Shown: positions 53,854 to 64,000 of the stretch, piece by piece | Numbering within the stretch: the stretch's first letter is position 1 | Layout of the letters: the number at the start of each line of letters is the position of its first letter | DNA from: Rhododendron vialii | Taxonomy: Eukaryota; Streptophyta; Magnoliopsida; Ericales; Ericaceae | Direction: 5' to 3' | DNA length: 64,000 nucleotides | Assembly (NCBI RefSeq): GCF_030253575.1 | Contig: NC_080557.1 | Span: 47,272,501-47,336,500 of the forward strand | Notes under the pieces: generated by a model | What the model saw: only the letters and a program-made list of their open reading frames with translations | What the model was told of the DNA's origin: nothing | Databases searched by the model: none | Program-made: the position numbers and the translations under genes

Positions 53854-56800
53854 GGGTTTTACTGAAGACCAGGCTATAGCTACCACACAACATGCAAGTT
53901 ACCTCTAATCAGTTTCCACTTTCACATAGGTTACCGAACGAGGAAAAAATTTCCAAGTGAAAAGAAAATGATTATCAAGTCGATGCTATACTACTAACAG
54001 ATGGCAACTCGACATGACATATTTGAATGCACAACGAACTTAGTAATTTGACATTCCCACAACAAACACAAATTTAAAGAAGCACATACAATAAGAACCT
54101 ACTCCTACATGACAGTGTTCCTACCTAAATAAAGGCTTTATGAGATTTCATCTTTCCTAAACCATCCTGCTGCAGAATCATTATAGCATCATAGGAAGAA
54201 TTAACCCACAATTAGAAATGAAAATAAAATGGAATTATTGGATAATCTAGCAGAAATAAACCTAAACAACAGGAAACTTCCTTGAATTTAATTTCTCTGA
54301 ATCAAATCATGTGTAGACAAACAATCAATGAACTTTCAGGTCCTCCAGATTTCAAATTCATGAGAACATCTCGTACCAAAAAAATGGTGTAGGTGTTGCA
54401 GTGGGAAAGATAGTTAAAGGTATCAGTTCTATTTGGAGTACCACTGCTACTACTACTACCATCTGGGCTAGGAAAGGAAGTGGGGCTAGAAAAAGATTCT
54501 TTAGAAATTAAAATAGTGTCAGCATACCTTGACGCTGGAGTTGAAACCAAGGCATTCACCATCACAGGTGTTAGAGGGGACCCCTTCAGCAATGATGACC
54601 AACCAGGCATGTGACCAGAAACGCTTCGAGGTACTTGGTTGCAGCGACCTTTTACATAACCAGGCCATAAATATGCTGATGTGTCCAAAAGACCTCGAGC
54701 AATACAAGCCTCGACAATTAGATGCCTCAAGTTTCCAGCTGTAAGAAAAAACTAATTAGAAGTTCCTGGATGGTCCTTAAAGATGAAAACCAATGGCTAA
54801 GAAAAACATAGATTGAGGTATAAAGATGAATATATAATATGAATTAGTTCAATGCGAAAAAGGACCTATTGAAGAGAACTAGGAAGATAATGAGCAGTCA
54901 TCAAAAAAGTAAAAGTTTAACATCTTTTTGTCTCTTTCATCCTCAGTAAGTAAAGAATCTCAGATATACACAATTGAAAAAAACAAGGGAACTATCCCTT
55001 TTTCCGCCTTTTTTCTTTTTCGTTTGGTTTCATACTATTACTAAATGTAAAGCTGGATAAATATGCTCAAGCAGGAGAAACACTACTCTGCAGAACCAAC
55101 ATAATCTGTCAATTGCTCAGTTACTTTCAGAACCAAAACTGTAAAATAAAAATGCATTCTAATTCAAGTAGACTTCTATGACAATAAAATCTCAAGTACC
55201 AACAAGAAAGGATATCCCTCAAAGAAGGCACAAATTGCACATCTACGACTGTCTCTCTCCATCAAGAAAACTTTCAACGTATCAGTTTTCAAAAGCTAAT
55301 AAAATGTTGTCCATTCCGGACCAACTTAAGCTCAAAGGCAACAAGTGATCGATCATGGTATCAGAACTTCAATTCCAGTATGTTTAACTCCAGTGGCATG
55401 TGATTGTCCAAGATAATGTTTGTTTCTCCAACTCCAAAATAATATTTTTTAGTGTGCACTCTGTTTTAAATGTGCATTTTTGCAGCTTGTTCAGTTCATC
55501 ATAGTCAAATGTTAATCTACCCTTATCATCTACAAGTGGGGATCAGCTAAAAGGGGGCAGAGTGGAGCTTCACAAACAATTAAACACTGTTGGACTCATT
55601 CGTAAGAGTCCAACCTTTTGAGGCAACTGACAATCTAACCAATTTTCTTAATGGAATATAAGTGTATACTCACTACAATTTCCTGGCATGTCATTAAAAC
55701 TCGCACCATCGAGGTATCCACTCCCGACTGCTACACCAGAAAGAAACATCATTGCTTTGGCAGCAGCCTGATTGGCTACTGGAATTACAGGCAAGGGTGG
55801 AGTCAACAAGCTTTCATAATCATCCAATTGCTGCAGGCTAGAAACTAAATCCCTGCGACACCTTCCTGAGAGATTCTTTTTCCTTTGACTGGTGACTCTG
55901 ACCTCAGCTTCATTTATCAGGGCAGTCTCCTCCTCCTCAATAATATTCAAAATTACAAGCGGTATGACCGACAATAATATGCACAAGCACGTATCTAGAC
56001 GAGGCACAGGATCTTCACTGGGATCCCTTTCCTAAAAAGAACCAAGAACAACATTAGAACTAATCATGAATGTGAGCAGCAGAAACCAAAATTATAAATC
56101 AGACATCTCTTCAATGGATTCTACTTGAGAGTAAACATTGTGTTCATAACCTCCAGTATCCCATAGTGTTCTTCTCAGATCAATATTAGTACTAGAAAAT
56201 ATACTTTGGCATATGCCAATTTTCAATTCTGAAGCATTCTCATACCCTAAAAAAATGGTCTAACATGAAGGCACTACTCTTAGTTCAAAAGATTTTCTCA
56301 ATCCTAGTCAAACTCAAAATGGAAGCAACAAGTTACATGACCAACCCAAATTGATCAGAAAGAATGCTATAGGTCAAAAAACGGAAAAAAAGTAACACAG
56401 TTTCTGTAAAATTTGAGATCTTTTGCAGACTTCAAAGTGAAGTGGGAAGTGTTTTTTCAATCAAAGTTCGTCACACACCTTCAGTATCTTATCAAGCACA
56501 AGTATTTCAACTTTAGTACAAGGATTACTTGGATGTAGTTTTCACGAGTTCTTACCCTTTGAACGAGCCGTAGAACCGAAATCCATAGGCCAATAAATGC
56601 ATCCTGCCAAGAAGTTTGATTCACAGCTTGAAGAGCCTTTGCTAAACCTGCAACAATAATCTACTTTATTGGTTTTTTAGGTCGAAAAGTTGCATTCATG
56701 TTTTTTTATTTGGGCATAAAAGTGCAAGAAATGACTTGTACCAGTGAGAATTTCAACGGCACCTGTAGCCGTCACTTGTGATCCATCCATACTGTCTTCC

Positions 56801-59800
56801 AGAAACAGGTCAAAAGGCAGCCAAAGTGCAGATTGACTAGTTCCATGGCATTGACCAGCAGAAGATAAAAGTGACCCAGCTATCACTGCATGAAACTGTT
56901 TCTGGGAACTTGTTTTGCATTCACGGGACAAGACTCTGCGTTTATCTGATGTTAACTGCAGAAGAGCATCAGGAGAAATATGTTTTGAATTTCTCAATGC
57001 TGATGAGTTTGCAGCAAGCAGTTGCACGTGCTGAATGAAACATCCCCAGTGTGAGGACCTAAGAAGGGAAAGAAGGTACACCAAATTAGCTTCTTTCTTA
57101 TCAGATGATGAAATTACTACAGCAACCCACTCAATGAAGATGAACCACAGTGCAGGTCAAAATGAGAACGAACAGAAAGAATTGCTAGTGTTTCACTCGC
57201 CAAACAGGAAGACATGTAATGACAAATGTACAAGCAGCTCAAAAGAACATAAGCATCCACAATTCTTACATGTTTCGTCGTGCCAAGTAAAGAATCCTTG
57301 AAGTCACTTTATCTCTGAAAAATTCTCCAATTATCTCAACAGCCATGACAGTATTTGTTTTGTGCATTCCCTCGTGATGTTCCATTCTCTTGTCATCAAA
57401 GATATCATGACCATCTACATCCATATCTTGCGTCCCGGTTGACCACCTAGACTTCTTTTCCGGTGTAAGTTCCAGCAACCCTTCATCTTCTAGTGATGCA
57501 TCAAGTAACTGCCATACAGTTGAAAAGACATATTCAACTACTAGCACCCCAGGTTCATACACCTGAAGGGAAAATATCTGGGAAAGATGAAGAATGTCAT
57601 CTATTGAATGCATGGTCCTGCAAATCCATGGAAAGTATGTTACTAGTGTCGCATTCCAACACTTGATTAGAACTAACGAAATCCATTTATTAGAAAATAA
57701 CCACCAACAGAAATGACCACAGATTACATGGATGGAGGTAGGTAGATTCTAAGGTTACACGGTCAAAAAGTTCATTGTATCATGAGACTGGCCACTGGAG
57801 GTTGGCCTAGTCGTTAACTTCAGGGGCCCCGGTTTGTCACTCTCGGCCTCAATTGAATTTCCTTGAAGGTCAGTTTAAATTCTTTTCAAGTGTTCCTCAC
57901 TCGAGCAATGTTGCGATAGGAATGGCTAGAGAAAGATCAAATGCCCAACCATAATACAGTTTCAATTTGATCCTCATGATGACAATAGATACAACATTAA
58001 CAAGATAGCCTTTGAAAGTAATGGTAGAGCAGGTAGCAATAAAATTGATGGACATATATTCTTCAAGAAACTAACACAATGCGTGAACAAACGAAACAAT
58101 GTTGGAGATGTAAGATATGCGAAAGTGTCAAACAAATAGAAACTAAATATCAAACTGAACTTACTTTTCAAAGTTCGAATATTTAGTCTGAGAACTTACT
58201 TTTCATAATTTGAATACTTAATTTGAGATGCAAATGAAAAGGCATGTCTCTTAAGGAGCTCCATATAAAGTCTGTAAGCTGCAGGCTGGGACCGTCGACT
58301 TGGAATGACCCTATAATGAGGAAAAACAAGTGTCAATCTTCGCGATAAATGATTTAAAGATATAAAAATGCAATATCCAAAGCAATATCATTCTTTGTGG
58401 AAAGCATAGTACAGCTTCTAATGACTCAAAGGTTCAAAAGAAGGAAGTGGGCCCTAAATCACCCTAGCAAGGAGGATCCAAGCAAACAACCAAAACCATA
58501 ACCAGGGTCCAGACCTAATCCCCAACTTTGGGTCATCTTAGTCACATTTCCCACTTGTCTGACTGTTGTTGAGCATTTTTTGGATGAAATGTGGCACCAC
58601 TTATGATTGGACACCAAGCCCAGGGTAGCTTAGAGTCTTTCCATGACCCACATAAAGGCAACAATCATGTGGCACAATAAAATATTCTAAGTACGAAGAA
58701 AAATTGAAACACAGCAAGCTGGGAGGAATCATACAGGATTCATTTACCAGGTCAACAATGTGGCTTTGGATGAATATTGATGGAATTGTCAGTTAGGATC
58801 CTCATGGACTGTCAATTTACTATACATATCAACCGTGGCCTAGGAGATGCAAGACTAAAACAAAAACAGAGAAGGAAATTGACTGACATTATTAACCAGG
58901 ACACAAAATACTTGAAACTAGGACCAATATGGCTATAAACGATAGCTCCACAGTCCAACCAGATTACACATCAACATTCAAATCAATAGAACAGTGAAGC
59001 AAAACAACAATCAGCCAAATGGTTGCTTAGGGCTATTGGAAAGTTTCACTGGTCCATTGCGGACTGCTTATCAAATAAAGGAATTCATTGCGAAATTCAT
59101 TTATCAACTGCATGGGAGCATAGCTCTACTCAGTGTCAGACTATTATTCAGACCCTAAACCAATGGGGGTCGAGCACTGGTATATGAGCTAGGTCAATTC
59201 TTGCTTGGACCATAGAGCTAAATCTGTTGTAGTTGGAAAGATTGTGTGCGTATCGAATCATCGAGTATCAAACTCTCTATACTGAATTGCTTCAACAATT
59301 GCATTGACCAAATTTATAAACCTGGCAGCTTTTCATTGAAATCTTGAATTTATGCTATTGAGCGCTGTGCCGGGTATTGAGCTTATTTCCTTGATTTTTT
59401 AGATAAAACGATGGTGGGAGGCCTACTAGTTCATTGGGTTGTTGCTTAAATTATGAACAGGATCTTTCACTTGCAGGTTACCCTACAAAATGCATAACTA
59501 ACTTCAATTTCCTCATCATTTTCTTCTTTCCACCATTCCCAACTTGAAATGGAGCTAAATATTTCCATAATGAAGCGTTCCCATCACTACAATATCTTTT
59601 GATTAAATTGCAGATAGTAGATGATTCCACTGAACGCAGTTCAAAGACAAAAAAAGGACTGCATAATTTCTCCAACATCGGCCCTGTGTTCGGCCCAAAA
59701 GAGTTTCGTACTCTGTAGTGCTCATTAAATATACGTGTATCAAATCAACTTTATTCAAAATGAGCTCATCAAATGAGAAAAAAATGATTGTACGAGCATA

Positions 59801-60590
59801 ATTAATACTCCCGCCACTAAAAACGCCAAAAGAAAAAAAAAAGGTGATTTTTAAGTGGTTGCTTCAAAAAATTTCTAATGGAGCATAATTTTGGAGAAAA
59901 TATTTTGTTTTTCGAAGTTGACTTTATCTTTTTATCCTTTTGCTCGTGAAATCCATAAATTTTTAAAGTTCGCCTTGGGTGCCCAAAACATCAGGGCCGG
60001 CCCTGCTAACACCTCTTTTGCGTGTCTACGCTTCTCTGCTTCACCATCATACTTACAGTTAAACAAATATAAAGCCCTAAACCCCAAGGGTTGGCCAAGT
60101 GGTCTTGGCCTGAGACTTACGGGTTTGCTCACTCCCGAGGGACCTCAGGTTTGATTCTCCCCACAAACAACTCTTAAACTGTGAAATGGATGTGGGAGAG
60201 GCTGCAAGGATTAGTCCAAGATGCGCGCAAGCTGGCCCGGGACACCATGCATTACCCAAAAAGAAAAAAGCCCTAAAAAGTACTAACTGATAAAAACTTA
60301 GAAATCATTTACCGTGTAGAAAGAAGAGCGAGAACGAGCACCGGCGGCACCATCTTCATGAACAAGGCCTTCTCGAGAAACTTCCACATTATCGGGACGT
60401 TATTCTCCCAGCATATGTAAGACACCAGCAACTCTGCGAGCTCCGTCGACGGTAACCGAACTCCGGCGGAGTTGAGGCTGGATGAGAGATGAATTGCCCA
60501 AACCATGGGGTCGCCGCCCCTGTCCTGAGCCAACTTGGTCAGTTCGACGACGCCGTCCCATACGCTCTGATTGTGTACGGTCATCGCCAT
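49683..60590 (-). CDS. MED33A: Mediator complex subunit 33 (MED33/REF4 family)
   Basis: Twelve exons (60590-60313, 58310-58200, 57617-57270, 57058-56742, 56647-56556, 56031-55674, 54738-54528, 53759-53645, 53534-53373, 52926-52263, 51464-51258, 50803-49683) join without a frame break into 1327 residues, close to the about 1310 of Arabidopsis MED33. MED33 (MED5) is a tail-module subunit of plant Mediator that links transcription factors to RNA polymerase II and limits phenylpropanoid genes. Recognisable stretches: ICWENNVPIMWKFLEKAL, AAYRLYMELLKRHAFSF, NLRHLIVEACIARGLLD, SAATILCGASLIRGWNIQ and FPKLKRWYRQHQECI. The start at 60590 gives MAMTVHNQSVW, like the family; an in-frame ATG at 60623 would add 11 residues. 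Whether it is the A or B paralogue is not settled. Intron 1 is 2 kb and holds a SINE. Confidence 0.95.
60082..60266 (+). mobile_element. tRNA-derived SINE in MED33 intron 1
   Basis: The element has an A box TGGCCAAGTGG and a B box GGTTTGATTC, spaced as in a tRNA-type polymerase III promoter, and ends in a short A-rich tail. It is flanked by perfect 11-bp direct repeats AAAGCCCTAAA (60071-60081 and 60267-60277), the mark of LINE-driven insertion. It lies antisense to MED33. The layout resembles Au-type plant SINEs. The perfect flanks suggest a fairly young copy. Confidence 0.88.
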
Positions 60591-60704
60591 GGTCAAAGGC
60601 CGATCGGTCTTGCAATCGTTCATGAGAGAGAAGGGGAGGCGGGGGGGGTTTGTATTTGGGGCGGAAGTCAATAGGTTGACGCGTCTCTTAGCGCACCTGG
60701 GCCC
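60591..60704 (-). promoter_or_regulatory. MED33 leader/proximal promoter
   Basis: GC-rich for the window; contains runs of G (GGCGGGGGGG near 60640). No TATA box identified. Confidence 0.35.
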
Positions 60705-61165
60705 AACTGGTTGTAGATTTTACTACCTTGCAAGAGCAAGTCTCGGGTTTGAATCTACAGAAAGACATCGAACCCGTTTGAATAGTCTGGTTGTAACTCT
60801 TGCCTTGGAAGGGAAAGGCGAGGTTCGAATCTATAGATGCATCCAATCTATTTTGATTGTCTTGTTGTACCTCTTGCTTTAAAAGTGAAGGTCTGGGTTT
60901 AAATTTGTAAAAAAATACATCGAATCCGTTTTGATTGTCCGGTTGTAAAGCCATTTACAGTGACATAATTAAAAGTAAATTATTTTTAAAGTTAATAATA
61001 TTTGGGTAAAAAATAGTTTAACTATTGCTTTACAAGGAGAAGCCTGGGTTCAAGTCTATAGAGAGCCATTGAATCTGCTTTGATTGTCTGGTTGTACGTC
61101 TTGGTCTTCCAAAGGAACTTTTGGGGTTCGAGTTCATAGAAAGACGTCCAACCTACTTTGTCGGT
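60705..61165 (+). repeat. Five-unit array of tRNA-like (B-box) repeats
   Basis: Five diverged units of about 75-85 bases recur head to tail. Each holds TGGTTGTA.CTCTTG, then a B-box-like word (GGGTTTGAATC, GAGGTTCGAATC, GGGTTTAAATT, GGGTTCAAGTC, GGGTTCGAGTT), then CATCGAA.C.GTTTTGATTGTC. The fourth is interrupted by about 60 AT-rich bases (60960-61020). The first also begins with TGGGCCCAACTGGTTGTAG, like the D-arm side of a tRNA or SINE. It lies about 100 bases upstream of the MED33 start codon. Confidence 0.75.
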
Positions 61166-61310
61166 AGTACAATATTGGAAGGAAAAAAAAAGAACCAGAA
61201 GTCAATGGCTGAGGCGGAGAGTAGAATTTGACCGGTCCAAAGTTCTAGAGAAAGAAAACGATGGTTTGCTTGCACCACATTTTTTAATGCACTTTTTTGT
61301 TCTTATTTTT

Positions 61311-61414
61311 ACTAGTATTACCATTGTACATGTTCGATGCACGAAATATAATAAAAAAGTTCATATTATTTTTTTTATTTTCGTGCATCGAATAGTCACA
61401 ATACCAGTACTAGT
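61311..61414. mobile_element. 104-bp MITE-like hairpin
   Basis: The left part ACTAGTATTACCATTGTAC with TTCGATGCACGAAA is inverted in the right part (TTTCGTGCATCGAA ... CAGTACTAGT). The centre is A/T only. Confidence 0.75.
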
Positions 61415-62642
61415 TATGTTTTTTCGAATAAATTCGTGAAATTATACAAGTTGGAACCAAAGAGTTGTTTCCATTTTTGTGAAAAAACCGATATCTTATT
61501 TTTTTATGAACTATATAAAGTTTTAAATTATACTAACTCAAATTAATTCACAATCGTAAAGACTATATGGGATAAAACCCCTCAATAATTCAAGGTACTC
61601 AAGAACACCCGTTGAAAATTGTTCTTCCCCATTCTCTCTCCCACTCTCTCTGAATTCAACAAAATTAACAACCTTATTGCACTTTCTTCTTTTTATTTAT
61701 TCTTCAGAGATCAGAGAATAAAACAAGTGTCAACAAGGCGATTGCGGCAAAATTGCATCAAATGGTCAAAGAGAGTTCGAATGGCTTGCATTCAAATCTT
61801 TCGGAATTTAGGTGCAGAAAATTTGAGGTTTGGTAAAGGGTGTATTTCATTATAAACAAATTTGGAGAGAATAAACTATATTATGGGCTTTGACTTTTGA
61901 GTCTTGCAAGATAGGTATTGCTCGTTGTCCGATTCTTTTAAAGGTATTCTATCTTAAATTTTATTAAATTGGGGTCTCTTTTTTTATTATTAATCGTCCA
62001 TCTCAACTAGAGAAATTAAAAAATTATATAAAAAAATTGTGAACCAAAGACAAATGGTGAAATATTTAACTTTTTACACTTCTCTCGTCAGAACAAATGA
62101 TTAATCCAAAACATATGACGTGAATCTGAAAAAGATAGAAAAGCCAAGCAAAAATACCAAAATAGAAATTTAAGAACGGGGCCCAATATTCATATTCGAA
62201 ACCACTAGTACCGAGTTTCATGAAAACTTTTCATGTTTCCTATCCGTTGATGGTGTCAAATTTTGAATTTAAGAGTTTGGGTCACTTAATCTGGAATCCT
62301 CGTAAACAAAGTTAATGGAGGGTCCAAAATATAATAAACGAAATTATTATTAAAATTGGATTTTGTTAAAACATAAACGCAGGATTAGACGTATTTAGTC
62401 CAATCCCAGGCATTTAATCCTAAATCAAACGAGGCCAAAGCTCATATGGAGGCCGGCATACACACGTAAACCCGTTTCTTTACTTTATTCTTCTTCCTTA
62501 TTTTTGTTGTTTATTCAACTATATAATTACGGAGTACTATTTAACTTCCTCATGTCCCGTGCATTGCACTGGTTTTTTGCTGGCATAGGATAAAACCAGG
62601 GTAATTATTTGTAAGATCTATTCCTCACTGTATAATGGGTGT
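61415..62642. other. AT-rich intergenic region
   Basis: No gene recognised; two short open frames (61619-61855 and others) show no domain. Confidence 0.4.
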
Positions 62643-62728
62643 ATGCGGGGACACGGCCGTCCCCATGAAACAGCAGGGGGTGGGCAGTGCCTGCTGCTTC
62701 ACGGGGCTGACAGAATCCCCGCGTCCAT
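62643..62728. repeat. GC-rich hairpin
   Basis: Imperfect arms of about 35 bases: ATGCGGGGACACGG with CATGAAACAGCAGG on the left, and CCTGCTGCTTCACGGGG with CCCCGCGTCCAT on the right, around a 12-base loop. It stands out in AT-rich DNA and may be a small MITE or a hairpin-forming transcript. Confidence 0.7.
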
Positions 62729-63025
62729 ATTATGAGCATCGCTTGCACTATTTTCCTGTATCTTATTTTCCTGTAGATACGCACCACCACAAACACATTT
62801 AGGTGAACAGTATTTCTTTGCCAAAGATCATATCTTGGTGAATTTTGCAATATATTACTACCATAAACTCGATAATCTTGTGATCTTCCGCATCATAGCG
62901 GCATTGAAGAAAATTTTCCAGATGGGAAGCTTTCTCGAAATTAACTAGCAGAAATGGTCATTTCTTACCACGTTAACATCCTGCTCCGAAATAGTATTCA
63001 CAAAGAAACCAACACAAATGGTTTC

Positions 63026-64000
63026 TCAGCTCCACGTAATATTGGTCATCAAACTTTTCAATCCTGGAGCCTGAGGCCAGTCCGGCCAAGCTTGTGACTC
63101 CTGGTTGGAGTCCAGGGCACATTCGCCTCTCCCTACATGTAGTTCCTCATCTTCCTTCAATTCCGGCCTCGAATCCAAACACCAACATCTGTAGTTCGAC
63201 TTCGAAATCTGAAAAAGTTCATCTGGGGTCATACTCTCAAGGTTCTCGAAATCCCAAGAATCCAAACTGGTGGGTAGCGAATTTTGCGTATTTTGAGCCG
63301 TAGTGAATGTCCCCAACTCTTCGACGTGATGATTTTGAGCGCGCATCCTCTTGTACAGCCTCATTACAGAAACACAATCTACAAATGGATCATGCACCCC
63401 TGCCTGTATCTCATACCTGTGAAGCCAACAACTTCATGACGATCATTGAAAAATCATGGATCATTCAAAAACAAATACTGTATACTTTTATGAGCTATTC
63501 TATAATTCACTTTTATGTAGCGGTTGATGACCAGAGATCACAGCAGCTCTTCTTAATTCTTTCTATTATTTACAAAGGGTGACTAAAACAAACAAAGTAT
63601 AATTGAAAATGCAAGAGGAAGATACACAACGCTTGCTGATTTATGCAAAAAGCGCAAGTTTGTTAACAATCAAGTAGGACCTCCCACGCACCTCAAGATA
63701 AACAGAGAGGTTTTGGATTAGTTGTAGCCATAACAGCTAAACCAGTACGACGACTAAAAGCCAAATAGTAAAGTCTTAAAATGACCATATGGACGAAAAT
63801 TTAATTCAAATGCACATATAATATGTTCCAAGTAAACCAAATTAAAATTTGAAGCATATATCTAATAGAAGCAGCAAAACTAAGCAGAGGATTTGCATGA
63901 CAAGTAACCAAAATTCTGGACAACAACAAATAACGCAACAGGAAAGTCCAGTAACTTGCCCTAGGTATGTCTGAGTAAGGTACTTCAGTGAATGGCTGAC
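63026..64000 (-). CDS. REX4/ISG20-type 3'-5' RNA exonuclease, last two exons (partial)
   Basis: The last exon (63416-63026) reads YEIQAGVHDPFVDCVSV then MRLYKRMRAQ, the final helix of a DEDDh exonuclease fold with the catalytic Asp of HDPxxDc, followed by an about 90-residue acidic tail without a known domain. The exon before it enters from the right edge and ends at 63960 with SLKYLTQTYLG, which joins as LG|YEIQ exactly as in REX4-like proteins. The donor there is AGG|GCAAGT, so this is a GC-AG intron of 544 bases. REX4 relatives trim rRNA precursors and other structured RNAs. The N-terminal exonuclease motifs lie beyond the window. Confidence 0.85.

Noticed and set aside
57780-57870. Second possible SINE (GGTTGGCCTAGTCGTTAAC)
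   Set aside because: The A-box-like part is present but the B box is poor and no flanking repeats were found.
60700-61165. tRNA genes at the GGTTCGAATC motifs
   Set aside because: No acceptor stem or anticodon arm can be paired around any of them; they are better read as a repeated SINE-like unit.

Overview
The window is nuclear DNA of a flowering plant, most likely a eudicot. Evidence: many short exons joined by GT-AG introns, AT-rich intergenic DNA, plant-only genes (PALE CRESS, isoamylase 2, an OSCA1-type channel, Mediator 33/REF4, a FAR1-type zinc finger), a degraded piece of plastid ycf2, and a crowd of MITEs, L1 LINE debris, a tRNA-type SINE and hAT relics. I could not fix the species. 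All gene models are read by eye from splice signals and protein similarity remembered from the families; no search was run.

Layout. 1-3.0 kb (-): the first two exons of SmD1; the rest must lie beyond the left edge, so the L1 relic at 1-2010, itself split by a hAT-type MITE, probably sits in an SmD1 intron. 3.4-6.2 kb: a long foldback element, an RNase H fragment, a frame-damaged BED-finger hAT gene and a poly-C tract. 6.4-8.4 kb (+): an atypical bHLH protein whose basic region lacks the usual E-box residues. 9.2-15.3 kb (-): a nine-exon TVP38/TMEM64 (VTT) membrane protein, with an antisense RPL21 retro-pseudogene in its last intron. 15.6-18.5 kb: MITEs and degenerate TTTAGGG-like DNA. 18.6-19.3 kb (-): a secreted prolamin-like eight-cysteine protein split by a proline-rich repeat insert. 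20.0-23.4 kb (-): a six-exon thiol peroxidase of the plant GPX type. 25.8-26.3 kb (+): a small intronless protein that looks like a free-standing glutamyl-tRNA reductase dimerisation domain behind a transit peptide. 27.8-36.3 kb (+): an OSCA1-like channel with a 2 kb leader intron. 38.1-42.3 kb (+): isoamylase 2, intronless in its coding part, with a leader intron holding a perfect-register 142-bp triplication. 42.8-46.9 kb (-): PALE CRESS in seven exons. 47.0-48.0 kb: a MITE and the ycf2 fossil. 48.6-49.1 kb (+): an N-terminal-only FAR1-like gene. 49.7-60.6 kb (-): the complete 12-exon MED33, with a SINE in intron 1 and a five-unit tRNA-like repeat array upstream. 63.0-64.0 kb (-): the last exons of an REX4/ISG20-type exonuclease, joined by what looks like a GC-AG intron.

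The genes are not an operon or a cluster for one pathway. Several products would act in the plastid (ISA2 as a non-catalytic partner in starch debranching, PAC in plastid RNA and ribosome maturation, the GluTR-dimerisation-like protein possibly in tetrapyrrole control). Others act in the nucleus (SmD1, MED33, bHLH, FAR1-like) or in membranes (VTT, OSCA). The best candidate for something little described is the free-standing GluTR-dimerisation-like protein.
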